Below, piece after piece: positions 1 through 7,612 of a DNA stretch of 57,548 nt. The position numbers were made by a program, and so were the translations under genes. Position 1 is the first letter of the stretch, and the number at the start of each line of letters is the position of its first letter. The notes beneath the pieces were generated by a model. It was not told where the DNA came from. It ran no database searches and worked only from the letters and a program-made list of their open reading frames with translations. The stretch comes from Desulfovirgula sp. GTDB lineage: Bacteria; Bacillota; Desulfotomaculia; Desulfotomaculales; Desulfovirgulaceae. The stretch spans positions 1 through 57,548 of the forward strand of contig DYEX01000009.1 in assembly GCA_020725525.1 (NCBI GenBank), read 5' to 3'.

Positions 1-22
1 AGGATCAAACTCTCCATCAAAA
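1..22 (-). rRNA. rrs: 16S rRNA, 5' end only (runs off left edge)
   Basis: Read on the minus strand the first bases of the window end in GGAGAGTTTGATCCT, the universal 5' end of bacterial 16S rRNA (the 8F/27F primer region). Only about 20 bases lie inside the window, so the gene extends leftward and its exact mature 5' end is approximate. An upstream leader containing TTGAAAACTAAACA, typical of Firmicute rrn leaders, and a strong promoter support the reading. Confidence 0.93.
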
Positions 23-166
23 CTTCAAGTTCGCCCGTGCTCTTCGGAATTACTGCTCGCCTTCCTACGAGGTTCAGGCCGCTTCCGCACCTCTTATGGC
101 GCTTCCACCAGCCTTCCCCCCTGCCTTCTTCCTCCCTGTTTAGTTTTCAAGGACCGACACTTTTGT

Positions 167-195
167 ATTTTACTCGCCCATCCGACCTCTGTCAA
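167..195 (-). promoter_or_regulatory. Strong sigma-A promoter of the rrn operon
   Basis: On the minus strand there is a perfect -35 TTGACA (190-195) and a -10 TAAAAT (167-172) with exactly 17 bp between them. Transcription would start near 160 and read into the 16S gene after a leader of about 140 nt. The same -35, spacing and -10 recur before the tRNA-Lys/Leu genes at 57361-57389. Confidence 0.9.
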
Positions 196-256
196 CACTT
201 TTTTCATGCCGGCAGGCAAGCCTGTTAAAAACATGTTAACATTCCCATTGCAACTT

Positions 257-281
257 CGTCAAGGGGGTTTTTCCCCTGACG
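257..281. repeat. Inverted repeat between the two candidate rrn promoters
   Basis: CGTCA and GGGG on the left pair with CCCC and TGACG on the right, with a one-base bulge and a short T-rich loop. It is not followed by a T-run on the minus strand, so it is not a standard terminator. It may be a protein site or a weak terminator for yunB read-through. Confidence 0.4.
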
Positions 282-315
282 CTCTTATGACGCCCTTTCA
301 ATAGCGACATCCTTT

Positions 316-344
316 ACTCTAGCATAACGCATGATACAGATCAA
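316..344 (-). promoter_or_regulatory. Possible second, upstream rrn promoter
   Basis: On the minus strand TTGATC (339-344) and TAGAGT (316-321) are 17 bp apart, and the -10 is preceded by TGC (extended -10). Each hexamer matches 4 of 6 consensus bases. Tandem promoters are usual for rrn operons, but this one is inferred from sequence only. Confidence 0.4.
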
Positions 345-471
345 CATGTAATTACTGGTATCGGCTGTGTCCACCCGGAACGACGATTAACAATATAGCA
401 CAACGTATGTAACGGCGTCAGTAATTTTTTCTCCGCAAAAAAATTTTTATACATTATTCTTTTAGGATTCT

Positions 472-1143
472 TTAGGGATTGTTACCGGGATTAATGCTCT
501 GCCCGCCCAAAAGGCCTCCCGGAATGCTGACAAAAGTACCCGGCACCTGGCCCACAATAATGCTTTCCACCAGGGGCACCCGGGTAGCTACCTGCGTGGT
601 GGCACTGCGGGGAGGAACTACAATGCGCACTTCGGCAGTAAAGTCCAGATATATGCGGTGCCGCGTCTGGTTGATACCCGCCTGTTCAAAACGGTCGTCC
701 ACCTTCACCCGCACACTGCCCACCGGTACTATGCCCACCGGAATGCGGGGACCGTAGCCGGCCAGCAACTGGGTGCCGGTAACCTGACCCAGGGGAATGC
801 GAAACGATTCCCGGGACAACTGCCGCAGGGCAGACTGCACCATCAAAGTGACGTCTGTGGCAAACTGGTTTATCATAACCGTATTGGCCTGCATTAACAC
901 TATATGACCCTGGCTGTCTTTATGCACCTGAATGAAGTCCTGATATTGCAGGTTGCTGTCCAGAACCTTCTGCTGCACCGACCGGTTGATGGACTCGGTA
1001 GCCACCTGGATGGCCCGCACCTCGGCTATTTTAAAGATGGTGGGCTGCAAAACCCGGTCAACCCACAGGAACATGCCCAACAGCAGGAAAAAGATCATGG
1101 TCCAGGCAACAAAGGCCCGGTAATGCCTGCGCCTTCTAAACAA
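472..1143 (-). CDS. yunB: Sporulation protein YunB
   Basis: The protein has a short basic N-terminus (several Arg), one membrane-spanning segment near residues 12-32, and an extracytoplasmic domain ending in the conserved region around PLVESIIVGQVPGTF. This matches YunB, a mother-cell membrane protein of spore formation. I chose a TTG start at 1143 because AAGAGGTGA lies 5 bases upstream; the open frame continues to 1311 but its extra N-terminal part is not membrane-protein-like and crosses a promoter-like sequence. The result is 223 residues, a little shorter than the Bacillus protein. It stands alone between the rrn leader and tyrS, separated from tyrS by a terminator. Confidence 0.82.
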   Translation of the reverse strand: MFRRRRHYRAFVAWTMIFFLLLGMFLWVDRVLQPTIFKIAEVRAIQVATESINRSVQQKVLDSNLQYQDFIQVHKDSQGHIVLMQANTVMINQFATDVTLMVQSALRQLSRESFRIPLGQVTGTQLLAGYGPRIPVGIVPVGSVRVKVDDRFEQAGINQTRHRIYLDFTAEVRIVVPPRSATTQVATRVPLVESIIVGQVPGTFVSIPGGLLGGQSINPGNNP

Positions 1144-1245
1144 GCGGGTCACCTCTTTCGTCCCAGAGGCTCCGGATTTTATTCCTGAGGGAAAGCAAAC
1201 TTCTTCCATCCTCCAAAAGAAGCTCGCATGATTGTCCCCTGGAAC

Positions 1246-1253
1246 ATTATATG
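1246..1253 (-). promoter_or_regulatory. Candidate sigma-E type -10 element for yunB
   Basis: Minus-strand CATATAAT resembles the CATACAnT -10 of sporulation sigma-E, which controls yunB in Bacillus. A convincing -35 at the expected 14-15 bp is not visible, and TATAAT would also fit sigma-A. The site lies about 100 bp upstream of the start codon. Confidence 0.3.
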
Positions 1254-1277
1254 TAACCCGGCCTGGACACCTGGACG

Positions 1278-1306
1278 AAAAAAACAAAAGCCGGCCCAAA
1301 GCCGGC
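1278..1306 (-). terminator. Rho-independent terminator after tyrS
   Basis: On the minus strand CCGGC pairs with GCCGG around a 5-base loop and is followed by TTTTGTTTTTTT. It lies just after the tyrS stop codon. Confidence 0.85.
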
Positions 1307-1326
1307 AGCACATGTTTGTCTTTTCT

Positions 1327-2553
1327 TCAGGAGCGGCAGGCCAATCTTAAAAACTTCCGTTTCCCCGCCCGGATGATCATGCCGTCGGCCGGGATCAGTT
1401 TAAAGTTGGGGTCTTCGACTTTTTCTCCGTTGACCTTGACTCCTCCCTGCTGGATCAACCGCCTGCCCTCGCTGGTGCTGGACACCATGCCGGCCAGCTG
1501 GAGCAACCTGGGCAGCCAGATGCCGCCGTCTTCCAGCATGTCCGGTGAAACATGAAATTCCGGCACTTCATCGGGCAGATCATGCTGCTGGAATACGCGC
1601 TTGAATTCTTCCTCGGCCCTTAGCGCCGCCTCCTTCCCGTGATAAAAAGTTACTATTTCCCGGGCCAGGCGCATTTTGACATCCCGGGGATGCAGGCTGC
1701 CACCGGCCAGTCCGGCGGCAATGCTGCGGACCTCGTCCAGGGGCACGGGTGTGACCAGCTCAAAGTAACGTACCATAAGCTCGTCGGGCAGGGACATGGT
1801 TTTCCCGTACATTTCCCGGGGCGGCTCATCGATGCCAATGTAGTTCCCCAGGCTTTTGCTCATCTTCTGCACCCCGTCCAGGCCTTCCAGGATGGGCATC
1901 ATTAAGGCCACCTGGGGCTCCTGGCCGTATTCCCTTTGCAGCGTCCTGCCCATGAGCAGGTTAAACTTCTGGTCGGTACCACCCAGCTCGATGTCCGCCT
2001 CTAAAGCCACCGAATCGTAACCCTGCATGAGGGGGTAGAAAAACTCGTGAATGCTGATGGGCAGGCCTTCCCGGAAGCGGCGGGCAAAGTCTTCCCGCTC
2101 CAGCATCCGGGCAACGGTATATTTTGCGGCCAGTTCAATTACCTGCGCAAAAGTAAGGGGTGCCAGCCACTGGCTGTTAAAAACCAGTTTGGTTCGTCCG
2201 GGATCTAAAATTTTATAAATCTGCTTTTCATAGGTGCGGGCATTGGCCCGCACCTCCTCTTCGCTGAGCTGTTTGCGGGTTTCTGTTTTTCCCGTGGGGT
2301 CGCCGATGCGGGCAGTATAATCACCCAGAATAATAATTGTTTCGTGGCCCAGCTCCTGAAACTGCCGCATTTTTTGCAACACCACGGTGTGACCCAGATG
2401 AATGTCGGGAGCCGTGGGATCCAGGCCCAGCTTCACCCGCAAAGGGCGGCCCGTAGACAGGGACCGCTTGAGCTTCTGCACCAGCTCCTCTTCGGAAATG
2501 ATCTCTGCAGCACCCCGCTTGATGACCTCCAGCTGTTTATCTATGCCGAGCAT
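1327..2553 (-). CDS. tyrS: Tyrosyl-tRNA synthetase
   Basis: This cytosolic class I aminoacyl-tRNA synthetase charges tRNA-Tyr with tyrosine using ATP. The HIGH motif appears as HLGH (residues 52-55) and the second signature as KMSKS, followed by a C-terminal S4-like RNA-binding domain ([13 protein letters not shown]). The KMSKS form places it with the TyrZ/TyrS2 branch rather than the KFGKS branch. It is 408 residues, usual for that branch. The ATG start has GAAAGGAG upstream. It has its own promoter and terminator and no T-box leader: the leader is only about 30 nt, unlike pheS and thrS here. Confidence 0.95.
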   Translation of the reverse strand: MLGIDKQLEVIKRGAAEIISEEELVQKLKRSLSTGRPLRVKLGLDPTAPDIHLGHTVVLQKMRQFQELGHETIIILGDYTARIGDPTGKTETRKQLSEEEVRANARTYEKQIYKILDPGRTKLVFNSQWLAPLTFAQVIELAAKYTVARMLEREDFARRFREGLPISIHEFFYPLMQGYDSVALEADIELGGTDQKFNLLMGRTLQREYGQEPQVALMMPILEGLDGVQKMSKSLGNYIGIDEPPREMYGKTMSLPDELMVRYFELVTPVPLDEVRSIAAGLAGGSLHPRDVKMRLAREIVTFYHGKEAALRAEEEFKRVFQQHDLPDEVPEFHVSPDMLEDGGIWLPRLLQLAGMVSSTSEGRRLIQQGGVKVNGEKVEDPNFKLIPADGMIIRAGKRKFLRLACRS

Positions 2554-2591
2554 CTTTCTTCTCCTTTCGCCTTGCCTTTCCAGGTCACTCC

Positions 2592-2621
2592 ATTATATCA
2601 AAATGCACTATCCCCTGACAA
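2592..2621 (-). promoter_or_regulatory. tyrS promoter
   Basis: Minus-strand TTGTCA (2616-2621) and TATAAT (2592-2597) are 18 bp apart, with TGA directly before the -10 (extended -10). The predicted start is about 30 nt before the tyrS ATG. It is divergent from the PBP promoter. Confidence 0.7.
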
Positions 2622-2666
2622 GGCAGGTCTGAGACCGGGAACAGGGGTCAAACTTTATGTCAGTTA

Positions 2667-2675
2667 TGTTATAAT
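2667..2675 (+). promoter_or_regulatory. Extended -10 promoter of the PBP gene
   Basis: TGTTATAAT is a perfect TATAAT with an extended -10 TGn. The -35 region is poor. Transcription would start near 2682, giving a leader of about 26 nt that contains only the ribosome-binding site TAGGAGG. Confidence 0.6.
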
Positions 2676-2707
2676 GCTGGTATGAAAGTCAGTAGGAGGC
2701 ATGCACA

Positions 2708-5086
2708 TTGGCCAGAAGAAAGAAAAGAAGGTTAAATGTATTTCGCCTGCTCATGTTTTTGTTCCTACTGCTCATGATTGCCGGTAGCGGGGTAGCAGTG
2801 GGCCTGATCATCATCAGCATCAGGGATCTGCCCGCCTGGAGTGAAGCTAAACTGCTCTCCAGCGCATCTACTTCGCTTTATGACCAAAACAAGGACCTGA
2901 TCACCAGGGTAGGCGAGGAAAACTGCATACCGGTGCATCTTAAAGACATACCCAAACATGTGCAGGAAGCCTTCCTGGCCGTTGAAGACGTGCGCTTTTA
3001 CGAGCATCATGGCGTGGACCTGCGGGGGATTGCCAGGGCGGCCTGGACAAACATTACCGGTCGCCGCATCCAGGAAGGTGGTAGCACCATTACCCAGCAG
3101 CTGGTCAAGCTGTCTTTCCTCGGCCCCGAACGGACCTTTAAAAGAAAGATCCAGCAGGTTATCCTGGCTGTAATGGTGGAACGGCGCTACACTAAAGAGG
3201 AAATCCTGGAGATGTATTTGAACAAGGTTTATTTTGGTGAAGGGGCCTATGGTATACAGTCGGCCGCCGAGACCTACTTCAATAAACCGGCCAGGGAGCT
3301 TACTTTATCGGAAGGTGCGCTTTTAGCCGGTCTGGTCCAGGCACCCAGCGCCTACAGCCCTTTCCGCAACCCCGAAGGGGCCACCAGGCGGCGCAACCTG
3401 GTTCTGGACAACATGGCCCGCTACGGGTTTATTACCCCCGAACAGGCGGCTCAAGCCAGGGCCATTCAACTGGATGACATGCTAAAGCCGGGAAAAGGGC
3501 GGCAGTATCCCTATCCCTATTTTGTGGACTATGTAACCGAACAACTGGTGAACAGGTATGGGACAGAACAGGTTTTCAAGGGGGGGCTGCGGGTATACAC
3601 CACCCTCGACCCGGTCATACAGGATGCGGCAGAGAAGGCCCTGTCGGACCCCCGTAATTTCCCGGCCTCGGTACGGGATAACCAGGGTATTCTTCAGCCC
3701 GAAGGGGCTGCAGTGGTACTCGATCCCCATACGGGATACATTAAGGCCATTGTCGGTGGCCGGGAACACACCCACAGGCTGCAGTGGAACCGGGCAACCA
3801 TGGCCCCGGGGAGACAACCCGGTTCCACCTTCAAACCAATCATTGCCTACGGCCCGGCTATCGAATATAAAGGAATGGGGCCCGCTTCGGTTATTGATGA
3901 TATTCCTGTAACATACGGTAACTATACACCCCGTAATTACGACGGCCGTTACCGGGGCCTGGTTACCATGCGCACCGCCATAGCCAAGTCAATCAACGTG
4001 GTGGCTGTCAAGGTGCTCATGGATCACGTGGGAATTGCCAATGCCCTCAAGTTTGCCCGGGGGCTGGGCATCAACCTCAACCCCGGCACCCACGGCGCCA
4101 GCATGGCCCTGGGAGGCCTGCACGAGGGCGTCACCCCCTTGCAGATGGCCGCCGCTTACGGTGCTTTTGCCAACCAGGGCATATATCTTGAGCCCACGGC
4201 CATCACCCGGGTGGAAGATGCCAGCGGCAACGTTCTTTATGAGTATCAACCAAAGCCTTCCCAGGCTATGAAACCAACCACCGCCTACCTGATTACGGAC
4301 ATGCTCAAAACCGTTATTGAAAGCGGTACCGGTACCAACGCCAGAATTGGACGCCCGGCGGCGGGAAAGACGGGCACCTCGGATCAGGGCAAGGATCTCT
4401 GGTTTGCCGGATATACCCCCGAACTGGTGGGTGTGGTGTGGATAGGCTACGACAAGCCCAGGGCCATGCCCCACGAATTCGGCGGGCGCTACCCGGCCCT
4501 CATCTGGCGTCAAATCATGACCCAGGCTCTTAAAAACACACCGGTACGGGACTTCCCCAGACCAGGCGGGATCGTCAGCGCCACGGTGGACAGCAAATCG
4601 GGGCTGTTACCGGGTCCCAATACGCCTCCTTCCGACCTGGTTACCGATCTTTTTGCCCAGGGAACCGTACCTACCCGGGTTGATGATACCCATGTGCTGG
4701 TAGAAGTATGTGCCACTACCGGTCAGCTCCCCAACCAGTATTGTCCGGACCGGATCACCAGGGTCATGATCAAGTTGCCATACAACGTACCCAGCTTTGT
4801 CGAGGACTATGCCCAGCGGGTACCCACGACGGTCTGCACGCTGCACACAGCAGGTGGACCAGTACAACCGTCCGACAGTCCCGGCCAACCAGGACAGCCG
4901 GACCAGCCCGAACAATCCGGTGAACTAATTCCGGGCACGCCAGGCCAGCCCCCTCCGGAGCTAAACCGGCTTCCGGAACCGCAAGGGCAGACGGGAAACA
5001 GCCGGGAACCTGCACAGGTGTTCCGGGAAAAAATTAATCCCGGTCTGGAATGGCTCCGCGATAGAAAATGGCCGAATAATATTTGA
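2708..5086 (+). CDS. Class A penicillin-binding protein (PBP1A family)
   Basis: A bifunctional cell-wall enzyme: a glycosyltransferase (GT51) polymerises lipid II and a transpeptidase cross-links the strands. Visible are a basic N-terminus, one membrane anchor at about residues 13-37, the GT51 motif with catalytic Glu in EDVRFYEHHG (about 93) and GGSTITQQLVK (about 124-134), then the transpeptidase SxxK in GSTFKP (S373-K376), SIN (428-430) and KTGTS (554-558). The C-terminus is a Pro/Gln/Gly-rich tail (about 710-760), as in many Firmicute PBP1 proteins. At 792 residues it is full length. The start is TTG, 8 bases after AGGAGG; no ATG is in frame nearby. Confidence 0.93.
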   Translation: MARRKKRRLNVFRLLMFLFLLLMIAGSGVAVGLIIISIRDLPAWSEAKLLSSASTSLYDQNKDLITRVGEENCIPVHLKDIPKHVQEAFLAVEDVRFYEHHGVDLRGIARAAWTNITGRRIQEGGSTITQQLVKLSFLGPERTFKRKIQQVILAVMVERRYTKEEILEMYLNKVYFGEGAYGIQSAAETYFNKPARELTLSEGALLAGLVQAPSAYSPFRNPEGATRRRNLVLDNMARYGFITPEQAAQARAIQLDDMLKPGKGRQYPYPYFVDYVTEQLVNRYGTEQVFKGGLRVYTTLDPVIQDAAEKALSDPRNFPASVRDNQGILQPEGAAVVLDPHTGYIKAIVGGREHTHRLQWNRATMAPGRQPGSTFKPIIAYGPAIEYKGMGPASVIDDIPVTYGNYTPRNYDGRYRGLVTMRTAIAKSINVVAVKVLMDHVGIANALKFARGLGINLNPGTHGASMALGGLHEGVTPLQMAAAYGAFANQGIYLEPTAITRVEDASGNVLYEYQPKPSQAMKPTTAYLITDMLKTVIESGTGTNARIGRPAAGKTGTSDQGKDLWFAGYTPELVGVVWIGYDKPRAMPHEFGGRYPALIWRQIMTQALKNTPVRDFPRPGGIVSATVDSKSGLLPGPNTPPSDLVTDLFAQGTVPTRVDDTHVLVEVCATTGQLPNQYCPDRITRVMIKLPYNVPSFVEDYAQRVPTTVCTLHTAGGPVQPSDSPGQPGQPDQPEQSGELIPGTPGQPPPELNRLPEPQGQTGNSREPAQVFREKINPGLEWLRDRKWPNNI

Positions 5087-5096
5087 CGAAAAGCAA

Positions 5097-5131
5097 AGGG
5101 GCCGGATTATACAGGAAAAACCGGCCTCTTT
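5097..5131 (+). terminator. Likely terminator after the PBP gene
   Basis: AGGGGCCGG pairs with CCGGCCTCT (one G-U pair) around a 15-base A-rich loop, followed by only a short T-run. It lies 11 bp after the stop codon and before the convergent mutS2 end. Confidence 0.6.
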
Positions 5132-5189
5132 ACCTCAATCTTCCAGATACGCTTTCAGTGAAAATCCGGCAGATTCCTCAACATAACCC

Positions 5190-7547
5190 TCAAGCCAGTT
5201 CCACGACGGTGACCCCCGCCCCCCCTTCGCCATGTTCGCCCAACCGGAAGGATTTTACGCGCCGGTCTGTTTTCAGCTGCTGCTGGATGGCGGCCCGCAG
5301 GGCTCCGGTACCCTTGCCGTGTACCAGGTAGATCCGGGATAACCCGGCTAAAGTGGCATCGTCCAGGTACTTCTCCACCTCCTGCAGGGCTTCTTCTGCC
5401 CGCAGGCCCCGCAGGTCCAGCCTGGTGGAAATGGAGCGGGTTTTATCCTGTACCAGTGAAGCCACCCGCACCTCCCCCCGGGATGTCTCATCTTCTACTG
5501 GCAAGCGCAGTTCTGCAAGGGGTACATTGATTTTGATCATACCTACCTGTACCTGTACCTCCCCTGCCTCCGGCAGGGCCACCACAGTACCCCGCTGGTT
5601 AAAGCGGGGCAAAAAGACTGTTTGACCCACGCTCACCGATTCGGGAATCACACCCGGATCCGGTCTGGAAACTGCAGCCCGGGGTTGCAGGCGCTCCTGC
5701 ATTCCCGCCAGCTTCTCCCTGGCCTCCCGGATGGCCTCCTCCCGCACCCTGGCCGCTTCATCGGCCAGCCGCGCCCGCAGTTCCTTTATGGCCTCCTCTG
5801 ACTCCTGCCTGGCCCGTTTAACGAGCTGCCGGGCCTCTTCCCGGGCCCGGGCCAGAATGCTTTCCCGCCGCGCTGCCAGCTCATCCCTTAAGGCCTGGTA
5901 CCGTTCTTTCAAGCCTTCTGCCTCCTGCCGCATGCGCCGGGCCTCTTCCAGCTCCCGTTCGGCCTGCTGGCGGGCTCGTTCCAGCTGCTGCATGAGGTCG
6001 GCCACCTGTACTTGTTCTGCGGTCATGAAGCTCCTGGCCCGCTCGACCAGGTCCGGGGCAAGACCCAGCCTGAGGGCTATCTCAAAGGCATTGCTCGACC
6101 CGGGCCTGCCAATCAACAACCGGTAGGTAGGCTTCAACGTGACGGCATCAAATTCCACGCTAGCGTTCTCCACCCGTTCCCGGGCATAGGCAAAGTTCTT
6201 TAATTCGCTGTAGTGGGTGGTGGCCACGGTTTTGGCGCCCATTTCGTGCAGCCTCTCCAGGATGGCCTGGGCCAGGGCCGCCCCTTCGGCTGGATCGGTA
6301 CCGGCGCCCAGTTCATCCAGGAGAACCAGGCTGCCCGGGCCGGCCTGGTTTAAAATCTGCACAATGTTGGTCAGATGAGAAGAAAATGTGCTCAGAGACT
6401 GCTCAATGCTCTGTTCATCCCCGATGTCCGCAAAGACTTCGTCAAAAACGCCAATTTCACTGCCCTCGCCGGCGGGGATGTGTAAGCCCGACCGGGCCAT
6501 CAGGGCAAGCAGGCCGACTGTTTTTAAAGTCACGGTTTTTCCGCCGGTGTTGGGGCCGGTGATAACCAGGGTATCAAACTGGTAACCCAAGTGAATGGAT
6601 ATGGGAACCACGCTGCCGGAAAGCAACGGGTGCCGGGCCTGCCTTAAATTCAGCCTGGGCGCCGGAAGCAGCCGGGGCTCCACGGCATCCAGGTGCTCGC
6701 TGTAACGGGCCCGGGCCATAATAAAGTCCAGCTGCCCCAGGGCCTCCAGGGACAGGGCCAGCTCCTCACCCCTTGCCGCCACGGCGCCGGAAAGCTCGCC
6801 TAAAATCCTGGCGATTTCCTGTTTTTCCGCCACCTGCAGGCGGCGAACCTCATTGTTGCTTTCCACCACGGCCATGGGCTCGATGAAAAGGGTGGCACCG
6901 CTGGCCGACTGGTCGTGAACTATCCCCGGAACCTGGGCCCGGTATTCCTGCTTTACGGGCACCACGTAGCGCCCTTCCCGGATGGTCACTATCGGGTCCT
7001 GCAGGTACTTCTGGCAGGCAGGGGAACGGACGATACTTTCCAGCTGCTCCTTCACCTGCTGCTGGGCGCGCTGGAGCCGGCGCCGGATGGTGGACAGGGC
7101 AGCGGAGGCGTCGTCGGCGATCTCCCCTCCGGGTAGAATGGCCCTGGTGATTTTTTTCTCTAATTCTGTAAAATTACCTATGGTTAAGGCAATTTCTTCG
7201 AGGAGAGGATAGCGCCCCGAGCGTTCGGTAAAAAACTTCCTGATGCGCCGGCAGGCCCCCAGGGTCTGGCCTGTTTCAAAGAGTTCCTGGGGTTCCAGCA
7301 CGGCACCCCGGACGACCCTCTGGAGGTACTGGCGAATGTCATGCCACCCGCCCAGATCGGCGCCGGGCTCCAGGCGCAGGAGTTCCCTGGCCTGGGTGGT
7401 TTGGGCCAGCCAGGTCACAATGGTCTGCCTGTCCGTGACCGGGCGTAAAGAGAAAACCCGTTCCCGGCCCAGGGGAGAAATGGTGTACCGGGCCAGGTGT
7501 TCCAGCACTTTGTCGTATTCCAATCGTTTTAGTGTGCGCTCATCCAT
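5190..7547 (-). CDS. mutS2: Endonuclease MutS2
   Basis: A MutS paralog that lacks the mismatch-recognition domain. In Bacillus it acts on collided ribosomes and in other species it suppresses recombination. Visible in order: N-terminal core/lever region, ABC-type ATPase with Walker A GPNTGGKT and Walker B LVLLDELGAGTD, a long Glu/Arg-rich coiled coil, and a C-terminal Smr nuclease domain with LDLRG and VHGKGTG. I start at the ATG giving MDERTLKRLEYDKV, the family's usual N-terminus; this gives 785 residues. The frame is open to 7616, where an ATG overlaps the stop of the upstream gene (ATGA), so coupled initiation there is possible. Confidence 0.93.
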   Translation of the reverse strand: MDERTLKRLEYDKVLEHLARYTISPLGRERVFSLRPVTDRQTIVTWLAQTTQARELLRLEPGADLGGWHDIRQYLQRVVRGAVLEPQELFETGQTLGACRRIRKFFTERSGRYPLLEEIALTIGNFTELEKKITRAILPGGEIADDASAALSTIRRRLQRAQQQVKEQLESIVRSPACQKYLQDPIVTIREGRYVVPVKQEYRAQVPGIVHDQSASGATLFIEPMAVVESNNEVRRLQVAEKQEIARILGELSGAVAARGEELALSLEALGQLDFIMARARYSEHLDAVEPRLLPAPRLNLRQARHPLLSGSVVPISIHLGYQFDTLVITGPNTGGKTVTLKTVGLLALMARSGLHIPAGEGSEIGVFDEVFADIGDEQSIEQSLSTFSSHLTNIVQILNQAGPGSLVLLDELGAGTDPAEGAALAQAILERLHEMGAKTVATTHYSELKNFAYARERVENASVEFDAVTLKPTYRLLIGRPGSSNAFEIALRLGLAPDLVERARSFMTAEQVQVADLMQQLERARQQAERELEEARRMRQEAEGLKERYQALRDELAARRESILARAREEARQLVKRARQESEEAIKELRARLADEAARVREEAIREAREKLAGMQERLQPRAAVSRPDPGVIPESVSVGQTVFLPRFNQRGTVVALPEAGEVQVQVGMIKINVPLAELRLPVEDETSRGEVRVASLVQDKTRSISTRLDLRGLRAEEALQEVEKYLDDATLAGLSRIYLVHGKGTGALRAAIQQQLKTDRRVKSFRLGEHGEGGAGVTVVELA

Positions 7548-7612
7548 AATTGATCCCCTATTATCATAGCACTTCCGCCAGTTAATTGCACCCGGAAAAT
7601 TAAAGGGGGGGT

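Noticed and set aside
472-1311. Longer yunB start at 1311
   Set aside because: The additional N-terminal part runs through a -10-like element and lacks a ribosome-binding site; the TTG at 1143 has a near-perfect one.
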